A program made the translations under genes and the position numbers. From the NCBI GenBank assembly GCA_013396915.1, contig VWZL01001987.1:62313-126312 (forward strand): a stretch of 64,000 bases of DNA, given 5' to 3'. Positions within the stretch are counted from its first letter, which is position 1; each line of letters begins with the position of its first letter. This DNA comes from Stercorarius parasiticus. Lineage: Eukaryota; Chordata; Aves; Charadriiformes; Stercorariidae. Below, in pieces: positions 12,901-25,980 of the stretch. The notes beneath the pieces were generated by a model, which was given only the letters and a program-made list of their open reading frames with translations, was not told where the DNA came from and ran no database searches.

Positions 12901-14544
12901 CTGTTAAGACACATGTGATTTCAAAATTCTCCCTCATGTCATCCATAAACAGAGTCTCCGCCCCATACGTGATTAAGTTGTCTCCGCCACACAAATGTTC
13001 ACATACATCTTCCAACCCAGCAGCTCTCCACACAGGTTTTCTGGTAAGCACTGAGAAACGCGTTTCCCTTAGAACGATGACAAAACTTTAACATTGGCCG
13101 TACGACATGTAAATGTTGAAGCTTTGCCATCTCCTAGGGCTTCTGTTGCAGTTGCAGCTAAAAGGAGTTGTGCAAATATGTCAGTTTTCCATTCAGGAGC
13201 TCAAAATATGATACTGAAATATCAGCTTCACTGTGAATCAATTTTTCCTTTGTGTTTTGTCTTCCCTAAACAACCTCACAAACTCCCATTTTCTTTCCCT
13301 TTCAAAGTTTTCCCTTTCAAAAAACCCAGTCAACGTAAATTGCAGACCATGCGTTGGTATCATTGACAAAAAGGGAGCAGGAGGTGGGCAGTGACAGGGG
13401 TCCCTCCAACCCCACCAACATCAACCCTCCGCGGTCAGGAAGAATCTTTATCTTGCCTGAGGAAAGAGATTTGCACCTCTTGCCTCCTTTGACAGAGTTA
13501 TTGCATTTAACTTCACCATACGAACATCATGGCCAAAGAATTACATATCGAATCTAACCTAAACCACAAGCTGTGGAAGCCATCGGCATTTCCCCATGAC
13601 CCACCTGCAGCAGATGGAGGAGAGCCTGGGCAGAACCCAATGAACTTTGGGAAGGTCTCTGGGAGGAGAGGTTTGGCCCCGCAGAGCTCCCTGCCCCGGG
13701 GAGACGGTGGAGCTGAGCGGTGGGGCAGGCAGGCAGGTCCCACGCGATGGCCCAAGGTCTCCTGGTGCCGCGGAGACTTGCGGGAAGGGCTGAACTCAGG
13801 AGCGACGTTTGCGAGTCTGCCTGCCCCTCGGTGTTGGGAGATAACACGTTACAGCGCAGATTTTCTTTATTCCCTTCAGAGATTTAAACAGGTCAGGTCC
13901 CTCGCTCAGTGTCAGGCAGGAAATTGTACATCTCCACGACGGCATTTCAGAATGTATAATCAGCCCATTTAAGGATTATCATTACAGAAAAGACAGCAGA
14001 ATATGGATTGGTAAGTACCTCAGTTTATCCACACTCACTTGTACTTTAATGCCTGTAAGTTATTCCAATCTTCACCTCTTTGCTTTATATCGCTGCATTT
14101 CAAACATACAGAATAAAAATTGGATGAAATAATGCGCTGCCACCATGCAGTATGTGCTGTGCTCGGCAGAGTACGGGATGCACATGTCTGGATGAATTAC
14201 TGAGGCTCAAGAGTTTGGGTTTTCAGGCATCGCAGGAGAAAATACGACACACTGATGCCTTTCCAATGCCTCTAATAAAAACACAGCAATTCCAGCAAAG
14301 AACAAAGTAGCAGTATGTTCCCTTAACAAAAATAATGAGCTAGAGAAGTGAAAAAAGTAGATGGTAGAAAGAGAAGCCAAAATACATCCACAAGTCACCC
14401 GGTCTAGGACAATAATCCACTTGTTAAATTTTGCATCTGTACCATCCGTCCAAATAAGTCGCTAATACGCCAGTCTGTCACAGACTGTAAGTCTGGTAGA
14501 AGAGATCGGAAAATTATGTTAATGCGACTCGCGCTGAGAATACT
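9957..14544. other. Non-coding stretch, no gene seen
   Basis: AT-rich and GC-richer segments alternate. GC-richer parts are about 10440-10720, 12020-12210, 12320-12660 and 13570-13830. The block at about 11380-11690 is AT-rich with several TAAT, ATTA and TTTGCAT-type words, a composition often seen in vertebrate enhancers, but this is only a composition argument. The longest frame is 147 codons (13529-13972, plus), with no recognisable domain. Confidence 0.6.
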
Positions 14545-14575
14545 AAACCAAAACAAACAAACCAACCAACCAAAA
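14545..14575. repeat. (AAAC)/(AACC) microsatellite
   Basis: A short imperfect tetranucleotide run reads as AAAC-type units merging into CAAC-type units, about seven units in all. Confidence 0.85.
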
Positions 14576-17500
14576 GACGGAACTTTGTCACCACGGAGGC
14601 TGCCGCGCATGGGAACAGCAGCGCACCGACAAAGAAAAGGAACGACACGTTCACTCCTGAAGCACGTGGGAAACAGCCCATAGCCACGCGAAGGTGGGAA
14701 ATGGCCCTCCTGGGCTGCTCAGGAGCATCCCCCTGGACAGCCCGCAAGGATTTCCGTCTGTGGGGTGAAAATGAGGTTGGTAGGTGTCTCTCTTTATCTG
14801 CTCATGCGACCTGGCACTGGCAGAAGATATTATAAAACAAGAAGAACATTCAAGCGAAGGCATCCGCCGGAGTCAGGGTTCATGGTATCATACAAGATGT
14901 CAGCTACAAGCTCAAAAGTGGCACTTGCAGTTTAGACTCCGATTAAAGCCCCCCTGATTCAGGGCAACATACTGCACGTGTGCAGCTAGATGGGATAAAA
15001 GTTTGTTCTCTTTTGAGGGAATTTATAAACAAACTGAAAACCCAAAACCTCCCATCTCCAGAAAAACCTTTGAACAGTGTGCTGACCCAACCCCGCCACC
15101 TCACACCCCCTCCGTGGCACGGTGCTACAGTGCCATGTCCCAGCTGGGGGAACAGGGAGTTTCAGCATCGCCCTTCGGGAGGCTGGGCTGTACTCCCTCC
15201 CCCCGTCCCAGTGCCAGCACCCACAGCGGGCACCAACGGCCCTCCCCGGCCACAGCACAGCCAGGGGCACAGGCAGCTTTGGGACATTTTACTGAAAACT
15301 GGTGGGAATCAACCAATACACACCTTATGTCCCTTCAAAAGTTCATTTTAAAGAATACAATAAGCCAAAGAGGATAGGCAGGGCAACAAAACCAACCTGC
15401 ACAGTGATCCGCTCTCACGGACCCAAGAGCAATACCTGGATGAAATGTCAGTCCTGAAAGGACCAAGGTGAGGAGGAGATGTCCAGCCCCGTGGCACAGA
15501 GAGAGAACACCGGACCAGGAGAGAGCTGAGCTCGGACCCCACCACACCCTCGCCAACCCAGGGGATGCAAACGCACCTCAGGTTGTCCTCCATCATATTT
15601 TTGGGACCTGGCACACACCACCACCATGTGAAACTTTTAATATGGGAGGCACGTTTGAGGAGGATGAATCAATATGAGGAACGCTTCGGCGTGCTTTTCC
15701 TTTGGGTAGTTCACCCAAATCCGGAGGCTGCAGCCACTGCGCTGCCAAACCTTGATGCTACCGACCGCAAGGGAAGGCAGAGGAACCACAAGAGCTGCAG
15801 AAGTGATGGGGCTGGGCTGGGCGCAGCTGGTCTGCACATCCCATTCCCACAGTCCTGGCCACAGCTCCAGCAGCAGCGGGGACATCCCAGGGAAAGGACA
15901 TTGTCTGCACGGGTTGGCTCGGGTGGTAGGGTTCAACAGCATCTATCGATAACAGCGCTGCTGAAGTATACTCTCTTTGTGTAAATATTTTTCTCCCGGT
16001 GTTCACGGTAAGCTTGCCGTTTACCCTGTGCTCTGCAGCTCCGCGCGTGCTGTCCTCCTCTTCCACTTTTGCCTCCCTGGCACTTCACAGATGGACGTAA
16101 AACTTCAGTAAACTGTGAAATGAACTGTCATTCAACAAAGATAAGCTTTGAATAATGTGTGCCTACTAATACATATTGCCATCAGCTTCTAAAAAACAAA
16201 ATCCTCATCAAAATCAGTAGGTCTTTCTGAAAATTTAATTGGAGAACAAATTTTTAAACCTACACATTGGATTTTGCCACTCCTTGCCAAAGAGGGGTAC
16301 CCCTAAGTGCAGAAGTCTAATCCTTTCCACTGATCCTAATGGCAAATGTTAAGGAGGAGAAAATGAGAACGTTAAATCCTGCTAAAAGGATCCAGATGAT
16401 TTACCATGCTACAGTTTTTATTATTAAATGATATTTTTCCTGACTGAACAAAATGAGGATGCTTAAATGCTGCATACCAGTGATCCTGATTAGTTGTATG
16501 TCTTGAGGGATGTCTGAAGGATTCTGATAACCAGCACTTGGGATTACATTTAATTTCTATACGAATTTTGGATTCAGGAGAAACATATGAATTTCAGATT
16601 ACCCAAAACTCGCATAACAAGGTTTCATGCATTCAAGGCCTGCCTACATTAAGGAGTTGCCCAAGAGCTATTCTGCATTTTATGTGTAATACATCAACAA
16701 ATGAAAGCAAGATTTAGAAAGAAGTTAATAATGTTGGAAAGTAAGCAAAAGAGCACCTATAATGAAGTACATTTTGCATGTAATTCAGAAATAAGAGAAG
16801 CACATTAACCTGCCGAGTGAAAGTGCTTCGCAATTCCACTCTAATTGGATTCAGACTGGAGACACTCCGGGCCTTTTCTCATCAGCAGGGATTTTACTTC
16901 ACAGGTGAACCAGCTCGCTTGGAAAAAGCGGCGGCGAGGAGGCTTTATGGGGAAGATGCTGTAGCTGGATTTTATTTCTTGCATGTTCACACGTGCAGTG
17001 AGACTTTCAGAAGGACCTGAATGGCCACAAGGGCTCAGGCGTGTTCAGTGCCTTGGAGAACACTGCCCTGGAGAAACACGGACGGCCCGGGGCAACCTAG
17101 TAACAGGGTTTCACAGGAAAACACCCCAAAACCTATTACAAGTGCTGCTGGTATGTGGGGAACTTCAAAGAGCAGCGAGTGAGGCAGATGCTTTCTGACT
17201 AAAGCATTGACATCATATTAAAAATAGCGTTAGATGGCAGATCGCAGAACAACTTAAAAACATAACACAGTTGAGTTATGGAGCCGTAAGACAAAGGCTA
17301 GAGCAGCAGCGGCAGCAGATGGATCCACACAAACATTACGGTTGTACCCGAAGGTGACACCGGCACTGCCACCCGCGATGTGTAGCGGGCGGAGGGGACA
17401 TGGGACAAGGGAGCCGCTCCCGAGAGCTCCCAAAACTCAGTGTGACAGTCCTTATAGCTGTTTGTTTGGTTTGAGGTAAATGCAGTCCAGACACAAAGAA

Positions 17501-18626
17501 AGACAGCTGTTGTCTGAGCTGGCCAAACACCCCTTGAGCTGCTAGATTTTTTTCTTTTAAGAGAAGGAAAAAATATATGTCAAGAAAGCAAGCCAGCCCT
17601 GACTTCAGACCGATATTGATAAGAAGTGTTGGCTTTCAATAAACTTGGAAGATTTCCCCCCTCCCACCCAAAGTGTCAAACCTCAGATAGAGTTTCCAAG
17701 GCATATTAAGAGTGTGCATTCCCATGCCTTTGAAAGACCCTATTTAAGACATTAAAGTTATTATTTAACATAAGATATTATTTAACCAGAATTTATTTAC
17801 TGCAAGTGGTCTCAGCTTTTTGTCTCTGCATCAGATGCTCTCACCTCTCACCATCAAGCACACGTGGCACCTTCAACAAAGTCATTTCTTCTCACTCCAT
17901 CACAACAGCCAAGATCCTGCAGGCCAGATGAAACCCTGCTTCCCACTGCTCCAACGCCTCGGTCCCCAGGCAGTGCTGGAACACGCACCTGACTCCCAGT
18001 GCTCCCAGGGCCAGAGAGCCTGCAGTGCCCCCACTTCCTTAACCAGCAGAAAATAGAAAAGGTGGTTTGAAATAGGATGAAATTAATTTCTCATTAAGAA
18101 AATAGATGAAGTGTTTAAAAACCTGGAGTAATTGCAGTTACACAGGCTGGAGGCTGAGCTCGACTAACTGACAAATTGACCCTCAGCAGGACCCGAAGCC
18201 CCAGGTCGCTGTGCGTGGCGCTGGCAGCTGTGCTGCCCCCGGAGCAGCGAGCCAGGTGGGAAGGCGCAGATGTCGAAAAGCCCACGTAACCTCGCAAGCA
18301 GGCGGCAGGGAAAACGCAGAGGAAATAAAGGTTGTCAACATTAATGGAACATCAAAACTTCCAGGAACATCGACACTGGGTGATCAAAGCAAAACCAGCA
18401 AACGAAGTCCCCTGCCTGCGAAGATGATGGGGAGCGGCAGGGGTGATGGATGCCGGCCCCACAGCCCGGGACGTAACTCACCGCCTGTGCTTCCCACAGG
18501 CAGCGGAGCAGAGCCGTCCCGAGGGATGGCTGCTCTCCCACATCACCCCTCAGCAGCAGTCAGCTCGCTGCTGCATCAGAACAGTGACGGATACAGCTTC
18601 TTGCATCGGCTTTATAACCCCATTGC
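14576..18626. other. Non-coding stretch, no gene seen
   Basis: GC-richer patches lie at about 15050-15260, 15470-15560, 15720-15930 and 18180-18320. 16090-16800 is distinctly AT-rich and could be regulatory. A small imperfect tandem duplication, about 17 bp, containing CTGGAGAA/TTGGAGAA lies at 17047-17080. Open frames up to about 143 codons carry no recognised domain. Confidence 0.6.
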
Positions 18627-18640
18627 TTTTTTTTTTTTTT
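18627..18640. repeat. Poly(T) tract
   Basis: Fourteen consecutive T bases follow ATTGC. No associated SINE or retrogene body was found. Confidence 0.85.
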
Positions 18641-21600
18641 AAATGCTTCTCCACCACTTATTTACTCTTATTTCCAGTTGTTTCAATGAAGTGGAGACAG
18701 TGTAAGCACACAAGAAGAATTAAACATGAAAATTATAACCTGAGTTTCACCAGTCGGTTACTACTGGAAGGTGGCAAGTTTATGGGAGAAATGTAGTGGG
18801 TGGGTTTTTATGTCTTCCTGTGCTAAAAAACAAATAAAACCTCAAAGTTTGATCCCCTTCTTGCAAGCAGCCAGGAAAAAAGGGTTTTTTTGAAGTGACA
18901 GCACAGTGTTGAATTCTGCAGGTCGGGTGCACAGTACATGGAGCCCGCATCCCGCAGCCTCCGTCCCCACCCCGGGAGCAGAACTGGGATGGGGATGTGC
19001 GAGCCCCAGTCCAGCCCCTTTCCCACGGCTTCAAACACATCTCCTCTCCCCGTCAAGGTGCCTAAATAAAACATTTCCATTCTGGACTGGATTATGAGGC
19101 GTGACTTATTCGGCAAGTCCAGTTGGAGATATTTTATCAAAAAAAATTATCATCTTTAGCCCCCATAAATCCAACCTGCTGCTGTTCTGCCGACAGCTGC
19201 AACATCAACAACATCTCACTGATGAACCAAAGCCGACACAGGCCCAAAAACTTCAGGACTAGAGGGACCGAATTACCAGCAGGATGAGTCCCAGGGAGGA
19301 GAGGGACCTCTTCTTTGCCAGCCCGGCCCCGGGTCCTCACTCGGATCAGGGACACGCTGAGCAGGGCAGCGGAGCCTGAGAAAAGAAGAGAATGTGAGAG
19401 CGGTGTGCCAGCCTGCACGGGCAGGGAAACAAAACCCAGGGGAAAAACAACATGGATTTTCTTCCAAGGAGAAAAAAACAAGTTCTTATTTAGAAACTGA
19501 AATGAGAAGATTGCCTAAGCCAGAATAGTTTGTTGAAATCATTAAAAAGGACCACACCATTCCAACATCATAACGCCATCAGCTGTGTGACGGCAGCAGA
19601 GCCCCTGGTGTCCGAGGGAGTCCTTACACTGTTTGGTACAGCACTTTGCTACGGTCTCATTTCAATAGATCAAGCCTCTTTTTCATTCATTTTAATAAAA
19701 TTAAGGTAAAAGCAGATGTACAAACATAGGAGGTGAGGAGAAAAAGTTAGGTTTCTGTAACATCAGTGCTGCAGCTGAAATAACGGCCTGTTACTGTTTG
19801 CTCCAAATGTGCTTCTGACAAAGTACGTAAAAGCGAACGCCTGCAAGGGGCGGTTAAAACCCTGTCCCACAGAGCCACCACACTACAAGCTGTTATTACC
19901 CACTGAGTTAGGCAACACTGCAAAAATATAAACTTAACCAAAAGAAATATTGCCGTGAAACCGAAGAACGCAGAGTAAGAAAGAGAGGCTCGCAAGGAGC
20001 TGCCTTGAGATATGCTGTCTGGCATAGGTAGCCTTCATCTTTAAACCCTTTCTTCCTCTTGAAACCTGAGTTCCGTGCTGGCGATCCCCGTTGCCCTGGT
20101 GTTTCTGGCCACCTGGCTGCCCGGTGGGGACGCAGCAAGGGCACAGCCACACCTGTGGTACTCGCGAGGCCGTCGGGTACCCACTGGCCCAGAGCGGGCT
20201 CAGCGCTGCCTGCGTACCCGGCTGAAATTTGGGACAGGCTTCTGTACTGTAGGCAATATGAAAATCCAGCCCTGAACTATCCTTGTCATCTCCAGTGCCT
20301 AAGAGCCATCATCAAGACATCAGCATCTGCTAGATTACTAAACAAAAGAAGGGGGGAAAAAAAAACCAAATTAAGTCCCAGTAGATTAATTTGGGTTCAA
20401 AAAAATCCATATATCTGCCTTGATATGAAATGTGGACAGTAGTAAGTCCTGTCAGAAGCAGTGAGTGCTTCCTTCATGGCAACTGCACCGCACGCTGCTG
20501 TTCCCCAAGCCCCATCCTCAGACCACCTCCAGCCCCACCGGGTTTCCAGCCGGACCCCGGTGTCACCTACCGCTGAAGCACGAGGACAATCTTAGCTCAG
20601 ACTGCATTACATAAAAGAGTCGAGATAATATACCGCTTCTGGGAAAGAAACGCCTAAGTGTATTCTAACCTTATTTAGGTAGCAAAAAGGAACTAACGCA
20701 AGCGAATTCAGAGAGAGGCATGATTAATAGAAAAATTGCTCAAGTCAGCTCAGTTTACCTGTTTTTCCGATGTCAAACGCCTTGAGCACTGTGTGATATT
20801 GTGGCACGCAGCGAGCAGTATCTCTCCCACAATTTTAAGAGCCAGAGGAATATTTCATGTGGACTTTTACTACATGGTCAATCTCAAGCAACCTAAAGAA
20901 GAGCAATCCCTCTCCCGTCAGTCAAGGAGCACGGTGATGCAGAAGAGAGAGGGGGCCTCAGTTTCCCAGGCTGTACAACACCAACAGATGGACTAGAGCC
21001 AAGAAACTCCTCTTGCATTCATCCCAAGTTTCCATAGTCTCAGCCAAAGAAAGCCTCTGCAAGAAAAGGTAATTTTAGGTCAGATAAACATATATTAAAA
21101 ACACAGAGACAGGTTTCAGAAGTCTGGATTTAAAAAGGCAAAGTATAAATGAAATACTTGAGGAAATATTATTTACACGTTGTCTTTCCAGAGAGCAGCA
21201 AAACATTGTTCTAAAATGATGTTTCTAACCCCTTTTGATAAACTGCATATACGAAGAATAAATTTGAAGTCAGATCCATGAAGACTGTCGAAAGCTACAT
21301 CATTTATTTACAGGAAAGAGGAACAATATTTTGACTTATCTCGAGCAACCTTTCAGGAAGGGGACCTTTTTGTGACTTAAATGTACAAAGAAATGCCACA
21401 TTAGTCAAAGGTCTATTTCCCCACTACAACAGGAGCGTTACTTCGCGACAACCTCCAAAAGGCCTCTATTTTTCAGCGTGCGTTGGATCGAGTGTAAAGT
21501 TACAGCCGCTGCCAGCCTCAGCTGGTTGTGTCTGAGCAGCATTTCAAAAGGTGCTTTTTTTTTCTCCTCTGGAGAACGGTATGAACCACCGGCTGGTCCC

Positions 21601-23434
21601 CCGCAATTACAGATTCACCTACTTTAGGGTGGCACAAAACACCTCATGTGAAATGGAGTGATTTTTTTCATTAAAATCATTTAGGGAAATAATAGTATAG
21701 AAACAAAAAGCAAAGCAAGATGCATCCACTGTAGCCAGTGACATTATTATATGATCAATTTAAAGAACAAAGCCTTCAAAGACCACAAGGGCCATCCCCT
21801 TTGAGCAGGACAAACCTCCACTTCAGAGAGCACCTGTCGAGCAAAGCTCTCAAATTAATAGAGACACTTTTACTGCCTTAATGTTTAAGTCCTCCTTAAT
21901 TAGACTAAAGTTTTGCTGAGGCTCTTCACTCAGAAATCACACGCTCATAAGAAATAAAAACCAGAGAGCACCTGCCCGGGCAGAGACACATCATTCAGAC
22001 AACCTGTGGCCGCCTTTGTTTTCCCTGCCGAAGGCACCGGGCGGTTTGAGGCCGATGCTCCCCAGAAGCACCTCCACCGAGCAGCAACCGCAGCGGTTCC
22101 CCTTCCCTCTCCCAGGGAGGCAGCCACAGAGGGAAAGGGCACCAGCCCCATCAGCAGCTGTGCCAGACCCAAAACCTCCCAGTCCTGCCCAGCAAAGGCA
22201 ACCCACCCACCCCACGGCACAGCTGGAGGGACACAAACTTGAAGGACTCCTGCAGCTACGATGGCTATTTTTCTCTTTCTTTACTTTTCAGGGATACAGA
22301 TGCATTTGTTACAACACTAAAGCTGAACTTTTTTACAGTTCCTGAGGGGTTAATTTGGTGGGAGGTTGTTATCTTGTTTGTTAGACTTGATTTTTTAGAC
22401 AAGACCTGAGATGCCTCAGGTTTTATTTTGTGTTTCTTCTGTGTTGAACTGGCTTCACACGGGTGTGCAGCAGGACTGCAAACAGCATTCGCTTCCACCC
22501 CCAGTCCATCACTGACACATTCTTTCAAGCCCTTTCCTCTACCTCCTTTTTACGGCCGTAATTGTGTGATAACTGTATGGCGTGTTGTTGATGCATTTCA
22601 GTGAGAGATTGTGCGTGGATGTGTGCTTCAAGCAAGAAATAGATCTACAAGCATAACTTACTTGGCTTTCTCTTCCAGAAGAATAAATCCCATTTTATCT
22701 GAAAAGCACAAACCTTTTTCTTTCCTTCTTGCTTCATTTTTCATTTAAACAATTACCTAAAGTCATCCAGCTGAAGTTAATCTAGTTCAAATGGGGGTGA
22801 CCATGCTGCAAAACCACCATCCCAGAGTGATGCGATCAGCAGCGCCGAGTGGTTGGATTAGCATCTGATGAGCTGTGCTAAAGTGAATTACAGCATGTGC
22901 CAGTATCCCGGCGCATCCCTATTTCAGGCTCAGCAGGATCCAGCTTCAGCCTCCCTCCCCCGGCGGGTGGGATGACTCAGGTTTCAAGCACCGCTCAGAT
23001 CCAGGTTCTCATCCGTAGGCACGAGTGCAGCAGCAGCAAGACTGAGATGGTTCTCAATGAAGGCTTCAATAAGAACATGCTTTCACTCTTCCTTCTTCCC
23101 CCAGATCTAATGAATTTTTATTTTGTAGCCAGCCACACTTTAACCACAACCACTTGGAGCCTGTTGGTCAAAAGTTGAATCTGATTTTAAATTCTCAGTT
23201 CCAGCACACAGAAATACCAGAACTGAGGAAACAGAGATGCTGAAGAGAATGTCTGGGGACTGTTCCTGACATAAATTCTAAAAAGTTAATTTGAACACAA
23301 AAAACTAACTTTACAATTTATTCTTTATAACGTAAAAGTTATAAATTTGGTTAGACTTTGGAAAGACTTTAATTTTACCTTTCAGGTGTTTACTGAGAAA
23401 AATTCCCTTGTGATTCAGGAGCCTTAGCACTTAC
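18641..23434. other. Non-coding stretch, no gene seen
   Basis: The sequence is mixed in composition. GC-richer islands lie at about 18930-19030, 19290-19380, 20060-20230 and 21970-22210. AT-rich DNA lies at about 20590-20740, 21070-21330 and 22540-22780. The longest open frame is 127 codons (20059-20442, plus), with no domain. I see no CR1 fragment. Confidence 0.6.
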
Positions 23435-23671
23435 CAGTGGAGCCTGATAATTGATCTTCAGTAATGGTCCACCCCACTGTTCAAGATTTTGCTTTGGTAA
23501 GATGTTTATTGCAGCTTGTGGAGTGCTAGGATCTATATTATGACCCCAGTACCAATGGATATGAATGAATGGAAACCAGAGCAACACAGAGATGTGATCT
23601 CCTAAACAGCACTGCCTGCAGCCATCCTTCGCATTCAGCTGCTGCGGAGAGTTCAGCTGCTGCGACGCCAT
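23435..23671 (-). other. Speculative exon-like open frame with donor site
   Basis: On the minus strand an ATG at 23671 has A at -3 and G at +4, a favourable start context. It opens a frame of exactly 79 codons that ends at a strong splice-donor match, CTG followed by GTAAGT, with the intron starting at 23434. The deduced peptide has an imperfect QQLN repeat near its start and an aromatic/histidine-rich centre (HIHWYW), and I do not recognise it. There is no GC-rich promoter upstream and no partner exon was identified. Open frames of this size arise by chance often in 64 kb, so this is a candidate only. Confidence 0.12.
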
Positions 23672-25953
23672 TATTTTGAAAATAACGTTTCTCTGGGGTC
23701 TTCAGCCCCTTGGTATTTACTATAAAGTGAATTTGTAATTCACTCCTGCAAACCCAGACTTCTCTCAACAACCCCCTGTTGGGTGCTGGTGGTGAAGACA
23801 CAACATCCCTGAAGGGATACTGGCAGACATGACATCTTTGGAGGAAAGAGGTGTGAAGGGAGCCCATCGTTTCTCCTCCAATATTTGTCAGAATTCAGAA
23901 AATCTGTTGGATAAAAAAATTAATGCTGCTAGACAGGACCAGTAGTGTTGCTCTTCTCGCAGTCCTCAACAGCAGCAAAAAGGTTGTGTCATCAAATACC
24001 TATAAAAAGAAGGAAAGATACTGATGTTTGAACGGAGCAGCAGGTGCTTTGGCACGTGAAAACCTCTATAAAGTCTTTAATAGAGAGTAAATTTTACTGG
24101 GAGCATTCAGAAGACTGGCTATTCATGGCACTTGGGTTGTGAAAGAGGCAGGTACGGGTCTCCACGACGCCGATTCCACAACGACACCGATTCCCTACTT
24201 TTCCTGCTTCAGGAGGACCCAGGCCTAGGTTTTATGGACAGTCTGAGCTTTCCGGGGTGGAGCCGTACAGCATCATTCACGATAATTCCGGGGGGTGACA
24301 CTTGCAAGTCAATGGCTTTCCCCTTGCAGCAATCCCACATCTGCCTGCAAAAGACATGGCAGCACCAGAAAAGCATCATGAGATGACAGGAACCCTCCTG
24401 GAACTGGGGACAGTTTGGCAGGAGAAAACGGTAGTGCTACAACTCTGCTTGGGAAACCCCATTTGATTCTTGGCTACTCAAGTACCGAGTAATTGACAGG
24501 GAAGGAAACTTTTTTCAAACACAGTGTGACTTCATCAGCTGATTGTACAAAATAATTCAGGCTTTATTCTTTGTCCCTTGACATTTGATCTCGTACCACA
24601 CAGCATATTCTGCTCTTCACACACCATCTCTCAACACTGGCAAAAGTGAAGTATGACTGATGTTGAACATAAATCAACATAAACTAATGCTATACAAATG
24701 TTCAGAATAAGAATATTTGCCATCTTTTTATGTCATGATTTATAAGTTTTACTGCCATCACTGCTCTTATTATGCAATATGCTCAAGCTTAAAAACTACT
24801 AAGAGGGCTGTGTGCTCTCCAGAGCAAGGACAGTAAGTAATGAACTTGAAATTACCAACAGACTTGCAATGTCTGAACTCGCGGGGGTTACACAAGCTGC
24901 AAAACATTTGGCTCCACTTCAGTGAAGACTTATTTTATAGCCTTCAGTAGTAAAACTCACGAGCAAGAAATAAGCTCAATTCCCAGTCCAGTTAAATATC
25001 CAGGAAATGGAGAAACAAGCCTGCAGCCCCAAGGACATCCCAATAAGGCTTCATGGAGGAGCACGTTGCGATGTGCCCAGCTCAGGACCAGACAGGGCAC
25101 AGGGCTCTGCTGCTCCCGCAGGCCTGCAAGGTTAGGGGTTTTTAGAGAATGTAAAGCTCATGGCAGAAGCTCAGAGAGAAGCACAAGGAATAAGGTCATT
25201 CTCTGTACAGGGAACACAGTGGTTTTTCTCCTGTCTTCCCATATCCCAGTCAGAATATTTTATTTCGGCAGAAGGTCCAGGGGGACCCCTATTAAGCAGG
25301 AAAGGGCAGACTGACCATTTGGGGCCAGATTTCTTAGGCTTAGGTGCCAGGAGGTGGAATCCCCATCTATTAAGAGCTAGCTTTAAACATACTCCACAAG
25401 ACTGAGCGAAGCAGTTGACCACCTTTTCAGGGCTGTTCATATATTTTACATGTAAATGGACCAGAACCCCCACACTCCCCATGCCCTTCCCCCCAGCAGC
25501 AATATTTCCTCCTGCTGCTTCTCCTTAGCCCATGGGACTCAACAGGACAGGTTGGGGGTCCCTTTCCCAGCAAGCAGCAGTAAGTAAATCAGGCGCCTCC
25601 CAGGACTGAGCGGTGTCTGGCTGAAACTACTCAGCTAGGAGAGGCATAAAGTCTGTTCTTCCATATTTCATCCCAGCAATTTACCACCAAACCATTTCGC
25701 ACTGAAGAGGACAAAGTGAAGGAAAATAAGCAACACGTCCTCTAGAGGGGTCACCTCTCCTGGGTCTGATCCTGCAGGTTTTGGTGGAGTATGGTTTCAG
25801 AATACTTAATGGCCAAGCCTGTTGGGTAAGGGCATCATTGCTGGGTCCCTCTGTTCAAAGTACAGCTTCGGGAGCTTGGAGAAGAAAGCAAAGGCAATAG
25901 AGACATCTCTGCAGTGCACCGGTTCTATGCACCAGATAAGCAGGTGTTTTCAG
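23672..25953. other. Non-coding stretch, no gene seen
   Basis: A short imperfect repeat of ACGACGCCGATTCC/ACGACACCGATTCC lies at about 24164-24194. 24440-24800 is AT-rich. 25020-25560 is of mixed composition, with open frames up to 130 codons that show no domain. Nothing identifiable as an LTR, LINE or RNA gene was seen. Confidence 0.6.
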
Positions 25954-25980
25954 AATATATATATATGTGTGTGTGTGTTT
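25954..25980. repeat. (AT)n-(GT)n microsatellite
   Basis: About six AT dinucleotides pass directly into about six GT dinucleotides. The run is short and is likely to vary in length between individuals, as such repeats usually do. Confidence 0.9.
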
